Shown here: positions 30,875 to 40,324 of the stretch, piece by piece
Position numbering within the stretch: the first letter of the stretch is position 1
How the letters are laid out: each line of letters begins with the position of its first letter
NCBI RefSeq assembly: GCF_000190635.1
Contig: NC_015172.1
Span: forward strand, 682,001 to 746,000
Source: Syntrophobotulus glycolicus DSM 8271
Lineage (GTDB): Bacteria > Bacillota > Desulfitobacteriia > Desulfitobacteriales > Syntrophobotulaceae
Length of the DNA: 64,000 bases
Direction of reading: 5' to 3'
Made by a program: the position numbers and the translations under genes
Notes under the pieces: model-generated
Seen by the model: the letters and a program-made list of their open reading frames with translations, nothing else
What the model was told of the DNA's origin: nothing
Database searches by the model: none

Positions 30875-31609
30875 TCAGATGTCCGATTTTCCGGATGAAC
30901 AGCCAACCGCCTGCGAGCTGAGAAAAACATCTATTTTAGCAGAAGGGATATAATAAAACCCTTCTTTTTTCTGGCTTTCGTTTTCTTCGATCAGATTAAT
31001 CAGGTATGAGGGATCCACATTCAGCCAATCGCTGAAGCTTTGCAGCCATTTTTCGGGTAAAGGGTTGACAATAAGCAGGTTGGAATTTTTCAGAAAAGAT
31101 TTCGCCTTAGGTGAAACAGTTTTATAGGTTCCGAATACGGTCCAGATTTCCAGCGGATAATCTTGATGCAGAGTCTTGCTGATATAATAAAGCCTTGCCA
31201 GCTGGTCGACAAATTCAGTGATGCTCCAAAATTTTTCAGGGAAATCCAAAAATACCCTGACCGGACAGGTGAGATGTTTTTGCACGGCCCAGGTGGATAA
31301 ACATTCCAGAAAGGTAATTACTCTGGGGGCGTAATCACAGGCGCAATAGCAGATGCCCGATTTTTGGGGGTTGGCAATCCAGCTGATGTCGGGATCATAG
31401 GGGTGAACGATTGTTGTCGGATGTTTGGAGGGTGTAGACCAAATTCGCTTTTCTGAATCTGTCAGGACAAAATTGAAAGATTCATGTTGAAAGAAATTTC
31501 CTGTCTGAAGGATGTCCCAAATAAGACGGGTTTTCCCTGAGCCTGCTTCTCCCACAATGAAATGGTTTCCGGGGAGAAAACCTGTAAATGGTTTGATTTG
31601 CTGCTCCAT
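30875..31609 (-). CDS. P-loop NTPase of unknown function
   Basis: The protein of about 244 residues has a Walker A motif FIVGEAGSGKTRL at about residues 16-28 and a possible Walker B strand VRVFLDFPEKF at about 115. No other domain is recognised and there is no membrane segment. ATG 31609 fits AGGAAG better than ATG 31615. The gene stands alone, divergent from gatC. It might be an ATPase of the HerA/FtsK or AAA type, but the sequence does not settle it. Confidence 0.65.
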   Translation of the reverse strand: MEQQIKPFTGFLPGNHFIVGEAGSGKTRLIWDILQTGNFFQHESFNFVLTDSEKRIWSTPSKHPTTIVHPYDPDISWIANPQKSGICYCACDYAPRVITFLECLSTWAVQKHLTCPVRVFLDFPEKFWSITEFVDQLARLYYISKTLHQDYPLEIWTVFGTYKTVSPKAKSFLKNSNLLIVNPLPEKWLQSFSDWLNVDPSYLINLIEENESQKKEGFYYIPSAKIDVFLSSQAVGCSSGKSDI

Positions 31610-31848
31610 GGGCATTACTTCCTTTCTTAATCAAAGCATAAGATTCTCGTTAATGCTTGGTGCCAATCCGAACAATATGAAGCTGTAATTTTTTATGAAA
31701 AATTTGCTCATCATCCTTTCTCAGTAAAAATATGCGTAAATTTTCTGTTAAATGTGTTACTTTAAAGATTCTACAAAAAAAGTGTTTTCCCTTTTTGCAT
31801 TTCTAAATATGTTTTTGCGGGGTTCAGCAAGGCTGAACAGGGATTTTA

Positions 31849-31877
31849 TTGCCCGAAGCGGTCATTTTTGTTATATT
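31849..31877 (+). promoter_or_regulatory. Predicted promoter of gatCAB
   Basis: TTGCCC (31849-31854) and TATATT (31872-31877) are separated by 17 bp, with the start of gatC 33 bp further on. Otherwise the 31610-31910 gap shows only a short TTCAG/CTGAA dyad near 31823. Confidence 0.5.
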
Positions 31878-31910
31878 TATGTATATGCTTGGGTTAAGGG
31901 TGGTGAAAAA

Positions 31911-32195
31911 ATGAAATTATCCAGACAAGAAGTGGAACATGTCGCTTTATTGGCCAGACTTGAACTGAGTGAAGAGGAGATCGGCCGCTACACGGAACAG
32001 TTGAATTCTGTTCTTGGACATGCGGAAATGCTGCAGAAGCTGGACACAACGGGGATTATGCCAACTGCTCATGCCGTTGAATTATATAATGTTATGCGTG
32101 ATGATGAGGTAAAAGCATCTATTGAACAGGAAAAAGCCCTGCAAAACGCCCCTGATTCTGAAGGCGGCTTTTTCCGCGTTCCGAGGATTGTTTAG
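31911..32195 (+). CDS. gatC: Asp-tRNA(Asn)/Glu-tRNA(Gln) amidotransferase subunit C
   Basis: The 94-residue protein stabilises the GatAB amidotransferase. The family pattern KLSRQEVEHVALLARLELSEEE and a C-terminal EGGFFRVPRIV are present. ATG 31911 follows AAGGGTGGTG. gatA follows 24 bp later. Confidence 0.93.
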   Translation: MKLSRQEVEHVALLARLELSEEEIGRYTEQLNSVLGHAEMLQKLDTTGIMPTAHAVELYNVMRDDEVKASIEQEKALQNAPDSEGGFFRVPRIV

Positions 32196-32219
32196 CCATC
32201 ATCCGAAAGGAGATTCGGT

Positions 32220-33686
32220 ATGGATTTATTGACGAAATCACTTGATGAGCTGCATCTGATGCTGGTAAAGAGAGAAATCAGCTCCAAAGAACTGACGGAA
32301 CGGTTCTTAAAGAGAGTGTGCTCAGTAGAGGCCGGGGTGCAGGCCTTTTTGCAGGTAAACAGGGAAGATGCCTTGGCCAGAGCCGAAGAGGCGGATCAGA
32401 AAATCGCGGCGGGAGCGGAAATCGGAATTCTGGAAGGAATCCCCATGGCTCTTAAGGATAATCTGTGTACGGCGGGAATCAAAACAACCTGTGGTTCAAA
32501 GATTCTGGAGAACTTTGTCCCTCCCTACAATGCAGAGGTAACGGAAAGGCTGGCGAAGGCGGGTGCTGTTCTGATCGGCAAGCTGAACATGGATGAATTC
32601 GCCATGGGGTCTTCCAATGAAAATTCCGGGTTTTACCCGGTCAAGAATCCCTGGGACCTTGAACGAGTGCCGGGCGGGTCCTCCGGAGGCTCGGCGGCTG
32701 CGGTTGCCGCCCGGGAAGTGGCGTATTCTCTCGGTTCGGATACGGGCGGGTCTATCCGCCAGCCGGCGTCCTTCTGCGGTGTGGTCGGGCTTAAGCCGAC
32801 ATATGGCGCGGTATCGCGATTTGGTCTGGTCGCTTTTGCTTCGTCGCTGGACCAGATCGGTCCCTTGACAAAGACGGTCAGGGACAATGCTCATGTTCTC
32901 AATGTCATTGCCGGGCATGATCCGAAGGATTCCACTTCTGTGCCGTATTCAAAGCCCGATTACACAGGGTTTATGATCAATTCCGTGCAAGGCCTGAGAA
33001 TCGGAGTGCCGAAGGAATTTTTTGCGCAGGGCCTGAATCCGGAAGTGGAACAGGTGATCAGGAAGGCGTTAAGCACTTATGAAAAAATGGGGGCGGAAAT
33101 CGGAGAGTGCTCCCTGCCCCATATGGAATATGCTCTGCCGGTCTACTATATCATTGCCACGGCTGAGGCCAGTTCCAACCTGGCCCGCTATGACGGGGTA
33201 AAGTACGGATTCCGGGCTGAGGCTGAGGATATGATTGAGATGTATAAAAGGACCAGGGCTCAGGGCTTTGGGGAAGAGGTCAAAAGACGGATTATGCTGG
33301 GTACATACGCCTTATCCTCAGGTTATTATGATGCCTATTATCTGAAGGCCCAAAAGGTCAGGACCCTGATCAGACAGGATTTTGCCAAAATATTTGAGGA
33401 TTTTGATGTGATTATTTCTCCAACCGCCCCGACCGTGGCGTATAAGCTGGGGGAAAGATCGGACCCATTGGCGATGTATATGGGTGATGTCTATACCATT
33501 CCGGTTAATCTGGCCGGGCTGCCCAGTATTTCCGTTCCGGCCGGTTTTGCCGGCGGACTGCCTGTGGGATTGCAGATTATCGGCAGGCATTTTGACGAAG
33601 GAAGACTTTATCAGGCGGCATATGCATTTGAGCAAAGCACGGATTTCCACAAGGCAGTGCCTGCTTTGTCCGGGGAGGTATTGTGA
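32220..33686 (+). CDS. gatA: Asp-tRNA(Asn)/Glu-tRNA(Gln) amidotransferase subunit A
   Basis: The 488-residue amidase-signature subunit releases ammonia from glutamine. The Ser-cisSer-Lys triad is visible in [21 protein letters not shown] and [24 protein letters not shown] precedes the ATG. gatB starts 1 bp after the stop. Confidence 0.96.
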   Translation: MDLLTKSLDELHLMLVKREISSKELTERFLKRVCSVEAGVQAFLQVNREDALARAEEADQKIAAGAEIGILEGIPMALKDNLCTAGIKTTCGSKILENFVPPYNAEVTERLAKAGAVLIGKLNMDEFAMGSSNENSGFYPVKNPWDLERVPGGSSGGSAAAVAAREVAYSLGSDTGGSIRQPASFCGVVGLKPTYGAVSRFGLVAFASSLDQIGPLTKTVRDNAHVLNVIAGHDPKDSTSVPYSKPDYTGFMINSVQGLRIGVPKEFFAQGLNPEVEQVIRKALSTYEKMGAEIGECSLPHMEYALPVYYIIATAEASSNLARYDGVKYGFRAEAEDMIEMYKRTRAQGFGEEVKRRIMLGTYALSSGYYDAYYLKAQKVRTLIRQDFAKIFEDFDVIISPTAPTVAYKLGERSDPLAMYMGDVYTIPVNLAGLPSISVPAGFAGGLPVGLQIIGRHFDEGRLYQAAYAFEQSTDFHKAVPALSGEVL

Positions 33687-33687
33687 G

Positions 33688-35136
33688 ATGGGATGGAATG
33701 ATACGTATGATATGGTCTGCGGTGTGGAAGTCCATGTCGAGATGGCCACGAAAACCAAGATTTTCTGCGGCTGTACCACGGAGTTCGGCGGGGAGGAAAA
33801 TACTCATGTTTGTCCGGTTTGCCTGGGGCTGCCGGGTGTGCTGCCGGTACTGAACAGGGAGGTCGTTAATCTGGCCATCAAGGCCGGGCTGGCGTTGAAC
33901 TGCCAAATCGCGGAGTACTCCAAATTTGACCGAAAAAACTATTATTATCCCGATCTGCCCAAGAACTATCAGACCTCCCAGTATGACCTGCCTGTTTGTC
34001 AGGACGGCTGGATCGAGATTGAAACAAGCGGCGGGATGAAAAGAATCGGCATCATCCGGGCCCATATGGAAGAGGATGCCGGTAAGCTTGTGCACAGTGG
34101 GGAAACGATTACCACCTCGGCCAGTTCCAATGTGGATTACAACAGAACGGGAGTTCCCCTTCTGGAAATCGTGTCGGCTCCGGATATGAATTCGATCGAC
34201 GAGGTTATCGCTTATTTGGAAAGCCTGGTCCAGATTATTGATTATGCCGCAATATCCGATTGCAGGATGGAGCAGGGCTCGGTACGCTTTGATATTAATG
34301 TTTCCCTGAAGCCGCACGGCGGCGGGGAGCTGGGTATCAGGACGGAGATCAAGAATTTAAATTCTTTCAGCTCCGTAAGACGGTGTCTGGAATATGAGCT
34401 TGAGCGTCAGGCCGATGTTTTGGATGAGGGGGGAGCAGTGATCCAGGAAACCAGAACCTGGGACGAAGGCCGGGGAATGACCCTCTCTCTCCGATCAAAG
34501 GAGGAGGCCCATGATTACAGGTATTTCCCGGAGCCTGATCTGATGCCGATCGTGATTGACCGGGAATGGGTGGAAAACATCAGGCAGACCTTGCCGGAGC
34601 TTCCGGCTGCCAGGAGGGCCAGACTGGTTTCCCTGGGCTTGTCTGCTTATGATGCCGGGGTAATCACGGCCTCCAGGGAAATGGCGGTCTATTTCGATCA
34701 GGCCCTAAGGCATTTTGCTGATCCGAAAATGCTGGCTAACTGGGTGACGGGGGATTTGAGCGCCCTGTTGAAGGCCAATAATGCTGCCTTTGCCGCCAGT
34801 CCGGTTGCACCTGAGGGGCTGGCCGAAATGCTTTCCATGATTGCCGGGGGGGAAATCAGCGGCAAGATGGCCAAGGAAGTGCTTCAGGAGATGTATGCTA
34901 CCGGTAAAACGGCAGGGGAAATTGTTCAGGCCAAGGGACTGGCTCAGATCAGTGATGAGGGCGCTTTAACCAGGATTATTGAGAATGTCCTGGCCGCCAA
35001 CCCCAAATCTGTGGAAGAATTTAAGGCCGGCAAGGACAAGGTGATCGGCTTTCTGGTCGGTCAGGTGATGAAAGAAACCAAAGGCCAGGCCAATCCCGGC
35101 TTAGTGAATAAGATGCTGAAGGATATGATGTCCTGA
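33688..35136 (+). CDS. gatB: Asp-tRNA(Asn)/Glu-tRNA(Gln) amidotransferase subunit B
   Basis: The 482-residue subunit binds and activates the misacylated tRNA. It has [60 protein letters not shown] and the C-terminal YqeY-like helical domain. ATG 33688 has GGGGAGGT upstream; the frame continues into gatA but homology starts here. GatCAB implies indirect Gln-tRNA and/or Asn-tRNA synthesis. Confidence 0.96.
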   Translation: MGWNDTYDMVCGVEVHVEMATKTKIFCGCTTEFGGEENTHVCPVCLGLPGVLPVLNREVVNLAIKAGLALNCQIAEYSKFDRKNYYYPDLPKNYQTSQYDLPVCQDGWIEIETSGGMKRIGIIRAHMEEDAGKLVHSGETITTSASSNVDYNRTGVPLLEIVSAPDMNSIDEVIAYLESLVQIIDYAAISDCRMEQGSVRFDINVSLKPHGGGELGIRTEIKNLNSFSSVRRCLEYELERQADVLDEGGAVIQETRTWDEGRGMTLSLRSKEEAHDYRYFPEPDLMPIVIDREWVENIRQTLPELPAARRARLVSLGLSAYDAGVITASREMAVYFDQALRHFADPKMLANWVTGDLSALLKANNAAFAASPVAPEGLAEMLSMIAGGEISGKMAKEVLQEMYATGKTAGEIVQAKGLAQISDEGALTRIIENVLAANPKSVEEFKAGKDKVIGFLVGQVMKETKGQANPGLVNKMLKDMMS

Positions 35137-35219
35137 TCAGGGAGCAAACTGATCAGGGAACAAGCTGATCCGGAAAATATTGTTTGAATTTTAATCAGAG
35201 AGGTCAATTGGGTGAGCGC

Positions 35220-36368
35220 ATGGCGAAAATACCGGATAGTGGTTTAGTGATTGTGGATACAACACTGCGGGATGGGGAACAAACCGCGGGGGTGGCATTC
35301 TCCAATAAGGAGAAAATCAGAATCGCCGAAATGCTGGATGACCTCGGGGTCCATCAGATTGAGGCCGGTATTCCTGTGATGGGCGGCTATGAGTCCGATA
35401 CGATCTCCGCTATCTGCAAGCTCGGTCTGAAGGCCAGTATTATGGGCTGGAGCCGGGCCTTGATCCGGGATGTCGACGCTTCCCTGGCCTGTGGCTGTGA
35501 TGCGGTCTCGGTCTCGATTTCTGTTTCGGATATTCATCTGAAGTATAAGCTCAAGACCTCGCGCGCCGCGGTTTTGGAGATGATGGCCAAAGCTGTGGGG
35601 CATGCCAAAAAACATGTCGATTATATTTCGGTCAATGCTGAGGATTCTTCCCGTTCCGAGATGGATTTTTTGACGGAGTTTGCCCGGGAAGCCAAGAGAG
35701 CGGGGGCGGACCGGATCTGTTATTGTGATACGGTGGGAATTCTTGATCCCTTTGCCGCCTATGAACAGGTGAAGAGCTTGAGAGAGGGGACCGGGATCGA
35801 GGTCGAAATGCACACCCACAATGATTTTGGAATGGCGACGGCCAATACGCTGGCCGGTGTCAGGGCAGGGGCCAGGTTTGTGGGGGTAACGGTCAATGGT
35901 CTGGGGGAAAGGGCCGGCAACGCTGCTCTGGAAGAGGTCGTGATGGCCCTGAAACACCTGCGGAAGGTAGATACCGGTATAAAGACTGAAAAATTTGTGG
36001 AGGTATCGGAATATGTGTCCAGAGCGGCAGGCCGCCTGCTCCCTTCTTGGAAGGCCATTGTGGGAAGTCATATGTTTGCTCATGAGTCCGGTGTTCATGC
36101 GGACGGCGCGTTAAAGAACCCGGTGACTTATGAGGTCTTTGAACCGCGGGAGGTTGGCCTGCAGCGCCAGATCATTATCGGCAAGCATTCCGGGACGGCT
36201 TCTCTGAAGGGCAAGTTCAGGGAATACGGGATAGAGCTTTCCGATGAACAGGCCGGAAAAATCCTGAAACATGTCCGATCCCTGGCCATAGACATGAAGC
36301 GTTCCCTTTTTGATAAAGAACTGATCTATATTTATGAGGATTTAATCCATAGGAAAAATGAAAAATGA
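35220..36368 (+). CDS. Homocitrate synthase / Re-citrate synthase family (NifV-like)
   Basis: The protein of about 382 residues is a DRE-TIM metallolyase. It has VDTTLRDGEQTAGVAFS, MHTHNDFGMATANTLA, NGLGERAGNAALEEVVMALK and SGVHADGALKNP. It lacks the leucine-sensing domain of LeuA and is close to NifV. It may condense acetyl-CoA with 2-oxoglutarate (homocitrate) or, as in some clostridia, with oxaloacetate as a Re-citrate synthase; no other nif genes are present to favour the first. ATG 35220 is chosen; a TTG at 35208 after AGAGAGGT is an alternative. It overlaps the next gene by 4 bp. Confidence 0.85.
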   Translation: MAKIPDSGLVIVDTTLRDGEQTAGVAFSNKEKIRIAEMLDDLGVHQIEAGIPVMGGYESDTISAICKLGLKASIMGWSRALIRDVDASLACGCDAVSVSISVSDIHLKYKLKTSRAAVLEMMAKAVGHAKKHVDYISVNAEDSSRSEMDFLTEFAREAKRAGADRICYCDTVGILDPFAAYEQVKSLREGTGIEVEMHTHNDFGMATANTLAGVRAGARFVGVTVNGLGERAGNAALEEVVMALKHLRKVDTGIKTEKFVEVSEYVSRAAGRLLPSWKAIVGSHMFAHESGVHADGALKNPVTYEVFEPREVGLQRQIIIGKHSGTASLKGKFREYGIELSDEQAGKILKHVRSLAIDMKRSLFDKELIYIYEDLIHRKNEK

Positions 36369-37045
36369 AAGAAGCAAAGTGGAATTTCTGGCAGGCCTTA
36401 TTTGTGATCCTGCTGATCTATGGGGCGGAAGTGTTTTTGGGCTGGATGAATCCTTCCCTCAATGTGGAAATTTTAACGGGGTTTTTGAAGTATTTCGGTA
36501 TTGGTATCGGGGAAACTTTGCTTGTCCTTCTGGGGCTGTTCTTATTCATCAAAATCATCAGGGCTTCCTTTGCCGATCTTGGCTTAAGCTCCCTCAAACC
36601 TGTCCACCTGTTTACCGGTTTGACCGGGGGAATTTTTTTGTTCGCCATTACAGGGCTGCTGGGAACGTTCATTGCCAGTATCCTGGGGACTCCTTCTCCT
36701 CAGAGCTTTGCTATGGCGGTAAGCGGTGCGGACAGTATTTGGAAATATGTTTTTCTCTTCATTCTCGGGGGATTGCTGGCCCCTTTTCAGGAAGAGGTCA
36801 TATTCAGGGGCCTGATTTATCCACCCTTGCGGGGGGATTACGGGAAGTGGAAGGGGATATTGCTGACCGCGACGTTTTTTGCGGCCATGCATTTTGACCT
36901 GATGCGTTTTATTCCCCTGCTGGCCGGCGGCATTGTCCTGACCTGGCTGTATGAGCAGAGCAAGAGCTTATGGCCGGCGGTCATCGCCCACTCAACCTGG
37001 AACATCTTGATGATCATCCTGATTATCGTGCAGAAGGGGTTATAG
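36365..37045 (+). CDS. CPBP family intramembrane metalloprotease
   Basis: The 226-residue protein has about six membrane segments and the CPBP (Abi) motifs: EEVIFRGLIYPPL with the EExxxR signature, FFAAMHFD, and the final HSTWNI. Bacterial members process prenylated or peptide substrates or confer bacteriocin immunity. ATGA overlap with the NifV-like gene indicates cotranscription. Its substrate is unknown. Confidence 0.88.
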   Translation: MKEAKWNFWQALFVILLIYGAEVFLGWMNPSLNVEILTGFLKYFGIGIGETLLVLLGLFLFIKIIRASFADLGLSSLKPVHLFTGLTGGIFLFAITGLLGTFIASILGTPSPQSFAMAVSGADSIWKYVFLFILGGLLAPFQEEVIFRGLIYPPLRGDYGKWKGILLTATFFAAMHFDLMRFIPLLAGGIVLTWLYEQSKSLWPAVIAHSTWNILMIILIIVQKGL

Positions 37046-37254
37046 GGGCGGAAAGGCAAAAAATTAATTAAATGTAATGAAAAAAATACATGAATGATCA
37101 ATACATAGAGATAAAAGCATAGAGATAAAAACATAAAGATCATACATCAAGATAAATGAACAGGGATAAAGATCGCAAAATGAGATATCCACAAAAAATA
37201 TAGGGCCAAGAGATCGGGCAAGATAGCCGTAAAAGGATAAACAGGAAATTGACC

Positions 37255-37315
37255 GGGTAAGTTTAGATGAGCAGACGATATAGAGGGGTAAGTTTAGCCG
37301 GTGATCAGACGATAT
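37255..37315 (+). repeat. Two-block direct repeat before the rRNA methyltransferase gene
   Basis: GGGTAAGTTTAG occurs at 37255-37266 and 37286-37297, each followed after 5-8 bp by CAGACGATAT (37272-37281 and 37306-37315). The two units are about 31-34 bp apart. The flanking 37060-37150 tract has irregular GATAAA/CATA repeats. Confidence 0.7.
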
Positions 37316-37334
37316 CCGGATAATAGGTAAAAAA

Positions 37335-38891
37335 GTGAGTAAAAAGACTGAGCCTGAAAGAAAAACTGAGGAAGTCGAAATCGTCCGCTTATCTTCGGAA
37401 GGAGCGGGGGTAGGGCAAATCAGGGGAAAGACAGTATTTGTCCCCGGGATGCTTCCGGGAGAAAAAGGAACTGTCACTGTAACCGAGGAGAAAAAGACCT
37501 ACCTGCGGGGGAGGCTGGTGAAGCTTGAACGGATTTCCCCCGCCAGAAGGCTTCCTTCCTGTGCCGTTTTTGAACAATGCGGGGGCTGCAGTGTCCAGCA
37601 TCTGAGCTATGAGGATACACTGCAATGGAAGCAGTCTGTAGTCCGGGACGCGCTCTTGAGAATCGGCAGGCTGGAGGTCGAGGTGCGTCCGGTTATCGGC
37701 ATGGAAGATCCCTGGGAGTACAGGAATAAGGCCGTCTTGCATTGTGACCGCCGAGGCCGGCTTGGTTATTACGCCAAAAACAGCAATGACCTGGTGGAGT
37801 TCCCTCACTGCAAGCTGCTTCCGCAAACCATGAACGCAAAGATCAAGGCTCTCCGCCAGGTTTTGGGAGCCGGCAAATATGATGTTCAAGAGGTTGTTTT
37901 CCGGGAAAACAGCCGGCAGGAAACTTTGATCTGCCTGAAGGGCAAGATGACCGGAGAAGAGGCGGACAGGCTCAGCAGGGCAATCCGGCCTTCCTTTCAG
38001 GCTGCAGCGGATATCCGGGGAGAATGGCAGGCGGATACCGGGCTGCCGGATGAGAAATGTTCGATCATCATTCAGCAGGGTGACCGGGAAATGCCCGGTC
38101 AGGGCCGGCCATCTCTCAAGGGTGATCAGGGTGTGCCAAGCTTTGGCTTGCCGTTTCTGAAAGAAAACATCAACGGCCTGATGTTTAAGGTATCCTATAA
38201 TGCTTTTCAGCAGGTCAATCTGAGACAGACTGAAGTGCTTTACAATACGGTCTTGCAGATGGCCGGGAGAAGCCAGGGGCAAGCGGACAAGGACAAGAGT
38301 AATCAGGAAACGCCTTCCGGTGTGGAGGGAACGGAACAGAGCAGTAAAACGGCGGACAAGGAAATAGCCGATGATAAAGTGGACGATCATACGGTCGTGA
38401 GGAAGAGAATAAAGCAGGTCTGGGACCTTTACTGTGGAATAGGGACCATTACACTCTTGCTGGCCGGGATGGCCGAGAATGTGACAGGTATGGAAGAAAA
38501 TAGTCTGGCGATAGCCGATGCCGCTCAAAATGCCGCAGAAAATAAGATAAGCAATGTGAAGTTCATCGAGGGCAGGGTCGAGGACAGGATCGGGGAACAA
38601 AAGGACAGACCGGATCTGGTCGTGGTTGACCCGCCGAGGGCAGGAATGAATAAAAGAGTGATTGCGGCACTGCTGGACAGGAAACCCCAGAGTATCATCT
38701 ATGTTTCCTGCGATCCCGCAACAATGGCCAGAGATGTCGGTATGCTGGCCAATGGGATGGAAATACCGGAGGGAAAGGGTGCCGGACTCAAGCGGCTAAA
38801 AGGGGCTTACCGGGTGGTCGAGGTTCAGCCGGTAGACATGTTTGGGTGGACGGAGAGCGTGGAGTGTGTCGTAAAGCTTGAAAGGCGATAA
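37335..38891 (+). CDS. 23S rRNA (uracil-5-)-methyltransferase RlmD/RumA family
   Basis: The 518-residue enzyme methylates a uridine of 23S rRNA using SAM. An N-terminal TRAM domain (about 8-65) precedes an FeS cluster site (CAVFEQCGGC and FPHC), the SAM motif WDLYCGIGTITLLLA, VVDPPRAGM and the catalytic Cys in YVSCDPATMARD. At about residues 310-355 it has an unusual polar insertion (SQGQADKDKSNQ to KEIADDKVDD) between the RNA-binding and SAM regions. GTG 37335 has only a weak ribosome site. Confidence 0.88.
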   Translation: MSKKTEPERKTEEVEIVRLSSEGAGVGQIRGKTVFVPGMLPGEKGTVTVTEEKKTYLRGRLVKLERISPARRLPSCAVFEQCGGCSVQHLSYEDTLQWKQSVVRDALLRIGRLEVEVRPVIGMEDPWEYRNKAVLHCDRRGRLGYYAKNSNDLVEFPHCKLLPQTMNAKIKALRQVLGAGKYDVQEVVFRENSRQETLICLKGKMTGEEADRLSRAIRPSFQAAADIRGEWQADTGLPDEKCSIIIQQGDREMPGQGRPSLKGDQGVPSFGLPFLKENINGLMFKVSYNAFQQVNLRQTEVLYNTVLQMAGRSQGQADKDKSNQETPSGVEGTEQSSKTADKEIADDKVDDHTVVRKRIKQVWDLYCGIGTITLLLAGMAENVTGMEENSLAIADAAQNAAENKISNVKFIEGRVEDRIGEQKDRPDLVVVDPPRAGMNKRVIAALLDRKPQSIIYVSCDPATMARDVGMLANGMEIPEGKGAGLKRLKGAYRVVEVQPVDMFGWTESVECVVKLERR

Positions 38892-39012
38892 AAACCTAAT
38901 TATATAAATAGTTTTAGCCATTGGATGTATGGGGCGCGGGCAAGCAGGTAGCCTGCCTGATCTATCGATCATTTTATCAAAGCATCCTTGTAACCAGCTG
39001 AATAAAGCATGT

Positions 39013-39038
39013 AAGGGCGGCAATTATCTGCCACCCTT
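39013..39038 (+). terminator. Hairpin downstream of the rRNA methyltransferase
   Basis: AAGGGCGGCA (39013-39022) pairs with TGCCACCCTT (39029-39038) with one mismatch. There is no long T run, so its strength is doubtful. Confidence 0.4.
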
Positions 39039-39122
39039 TATGTATAAGTAATACGTAACCCGCCTGGACCATACCGCGTGAAAGAGGAATGTGAAAAACA
39101 TACAGGAAAGGAAAGTGCATCT

Positions 39123-40112
39123 GTGAAAAAATTAAATGATTTTTTATACTCAGGCGATACCGTTCTTAAGATACTACAGAGATATGCTGAGGATTTGAAA
39201 CAGTTGGCGAAAGAAACTCATAATCAGATTGATCTTTTGCACTGTAATTTTCTGCTTCAAATTGCGGAACTTTTGCAGCACAACGAATTCCTGACTTCGC
39301 AGTCTCAGCGGATTCGGGAATTCTATAAACTTATGGCAAATGAATATCCTTTTCTTGCATTTACCTTTAAGGGTCGAATTAAATCTCTGATACGCGCGGA
39401 AGCAAAATTTAACGGATATATCGTAGAATATATTTACGAGTATTATATTAAACATGGCAATTATCCGTCTCTTCCTGAACTGAAAAACTATTTAAACTGT
39501 TTTCGGGACCTGATTGCATACAGAATTGTGATTTCTCTTCCTAAATGTCATTTAAAGGAAGGTGAGATTTGCGAGGATGAAGAAAATAAATATTTATATG
39601 ATGTTGCCAACAAGTTGCTTGGTTTCCTTGAGGAACGCGGATTTACCGCAGAACTGTCCTCATTTACGGGTCAGGAAAAATCTCCCTTGTTAAGAGAAAG
39701 CGTAAGCCCATACTATAGAGATTACGTTGCAAATCCAGAGTCTAGTGGCTATCGGTCGCTGCATATAACATTTTACGATAACATTGCCCGTTGTTATGTG
39801 GAAGTACAGCTTCGTACAAAAGAAATGGATGATTTTGCTGAAATTGGTCCTGCCAATCATTTGGGTTACGAAAAGCGACAGGAAAGTGAAAGAGTTAAAC
39901 GAGATGCAATTCCAAAAGGCGAGAATATTTACTTTGATGATGCTTATGAAAGGGGTATCATGTTGCAGCAGCTTGAATTATCAAAGTTGGATGTAAATAT
40001 GTTTTCAGCTGTGAATAATTCCCTTATCAACGATGGTTGCGGCCTCTACCGTGGAAGACTTATTCTTCCTTACGAGCATCTTTCAAAATTCCAAAATGAC
40101 CTTATTGATTGA
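39123..40112 (+). CDS. RelA/SpoT-domain protein
   Basis: The protein of about 329 residues contains a RelA_SpoT nucleotidyltransferase-like domain at about 90-250: FKGRIKSLIRAEAK, FRDLIAYRIVISL, ESSGYRSLHITFYD and VEVQLRTKEMDDFAE. No HD hydrolase, TGS or ACT domain is present. It might synthesise (p)ppGpp-like alarmones or be a toxin-type alarmone synthetase; activity is unproven. GTG 39123 is chosen because AGGAAAGGAAAG lies at 39104-39115; GTG 39078 lacks a site. AT-rich composition differs from the preceding genes, suggesting it begins the accessory region. Confidence 0.75.
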   Translation: MKKLNDFLYSGDTVLKILQRYAEDLKQLAKETHNQIDLLHCNFLLQIAELLQHNEFLTSQSQRIREFYKLMANEYPFLAFTFKGRIKSLIRAEAKFNGYIVEYIYEYYIKHGNYPSLPELKNYLNCFRDLIAYRIVISLPKCHLKEGEICEDEENKYLYDVANKLLGFLEERGFTAELSSFTGQEKSPLLRESVSPYYRDYVANPESSGYRSLHITFYDNIARCYVEVQLRTKEMDDFAEIGPANHLGYEKRQESERVKRDAIPKGENIYFDDAYERGIMLQQLELSKLDVNMFSAVNNSLINDGCGLYRGRLILPYEHLSKFQNDLID

Positions 40113-40144
40113 ACAGGAGTAGTAAGAACAGATTAATAAAGCAA

Positions 40145-40190
40145 AAAGAGCAGTTTCACCGCTACCATAGTGAAATTGCTCTTTGCTTTC
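40145..40190 (+). terminator. Rho-independent terminator
   Basis: AAAGAGCAGTTTCAC (40145-40159) pairs with GTGAAATTGCTCTTT (40170-40184) with one mismatch. It may serve both the RelA/SpoT-domain gene and the minus-strand HTH remnant. Confidence 0.75.
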
Positions 40191-40199
40191 CCGATATAA

Positions 40200-40322
40200 T
40201 CATTTAAAGGTCAGAAGCTGGCTGGGGTCTACATCAAGGGATTTTGCTATTCTATATAGGGCAATCATAGACTTCCGCTTGTCTATCTTGAGGCGACTCT
40301 GGGCCGCTAATCTTTATAGGAC
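40200..40322 (-). pseudogene. XRE-type HTH regulator, 3' remnant
   Basis: On the minus strand the sequence reads LAAQSRLKIDKRKSMIALYR then IAKSLDVDPSQLLTFK and a TGA at 40202-40200. This matches the C-terminal helices of an XRE/Cro HTH domain. The N-terminal part is missing: a TAA interrupts the frame just upstream, and the IS630 element starts there. Insertion with loss of flanking DNA probably removed it. Confidence 0.65.
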
Positions 40323-40324
40323 TA

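Noticed and set aside
37389-38600. 403-residue minus-strand frame opposite the rRNA methyltransferase gene
   Set aside because: No domain and no ribosome site; the plus-strand product has full family motifs.
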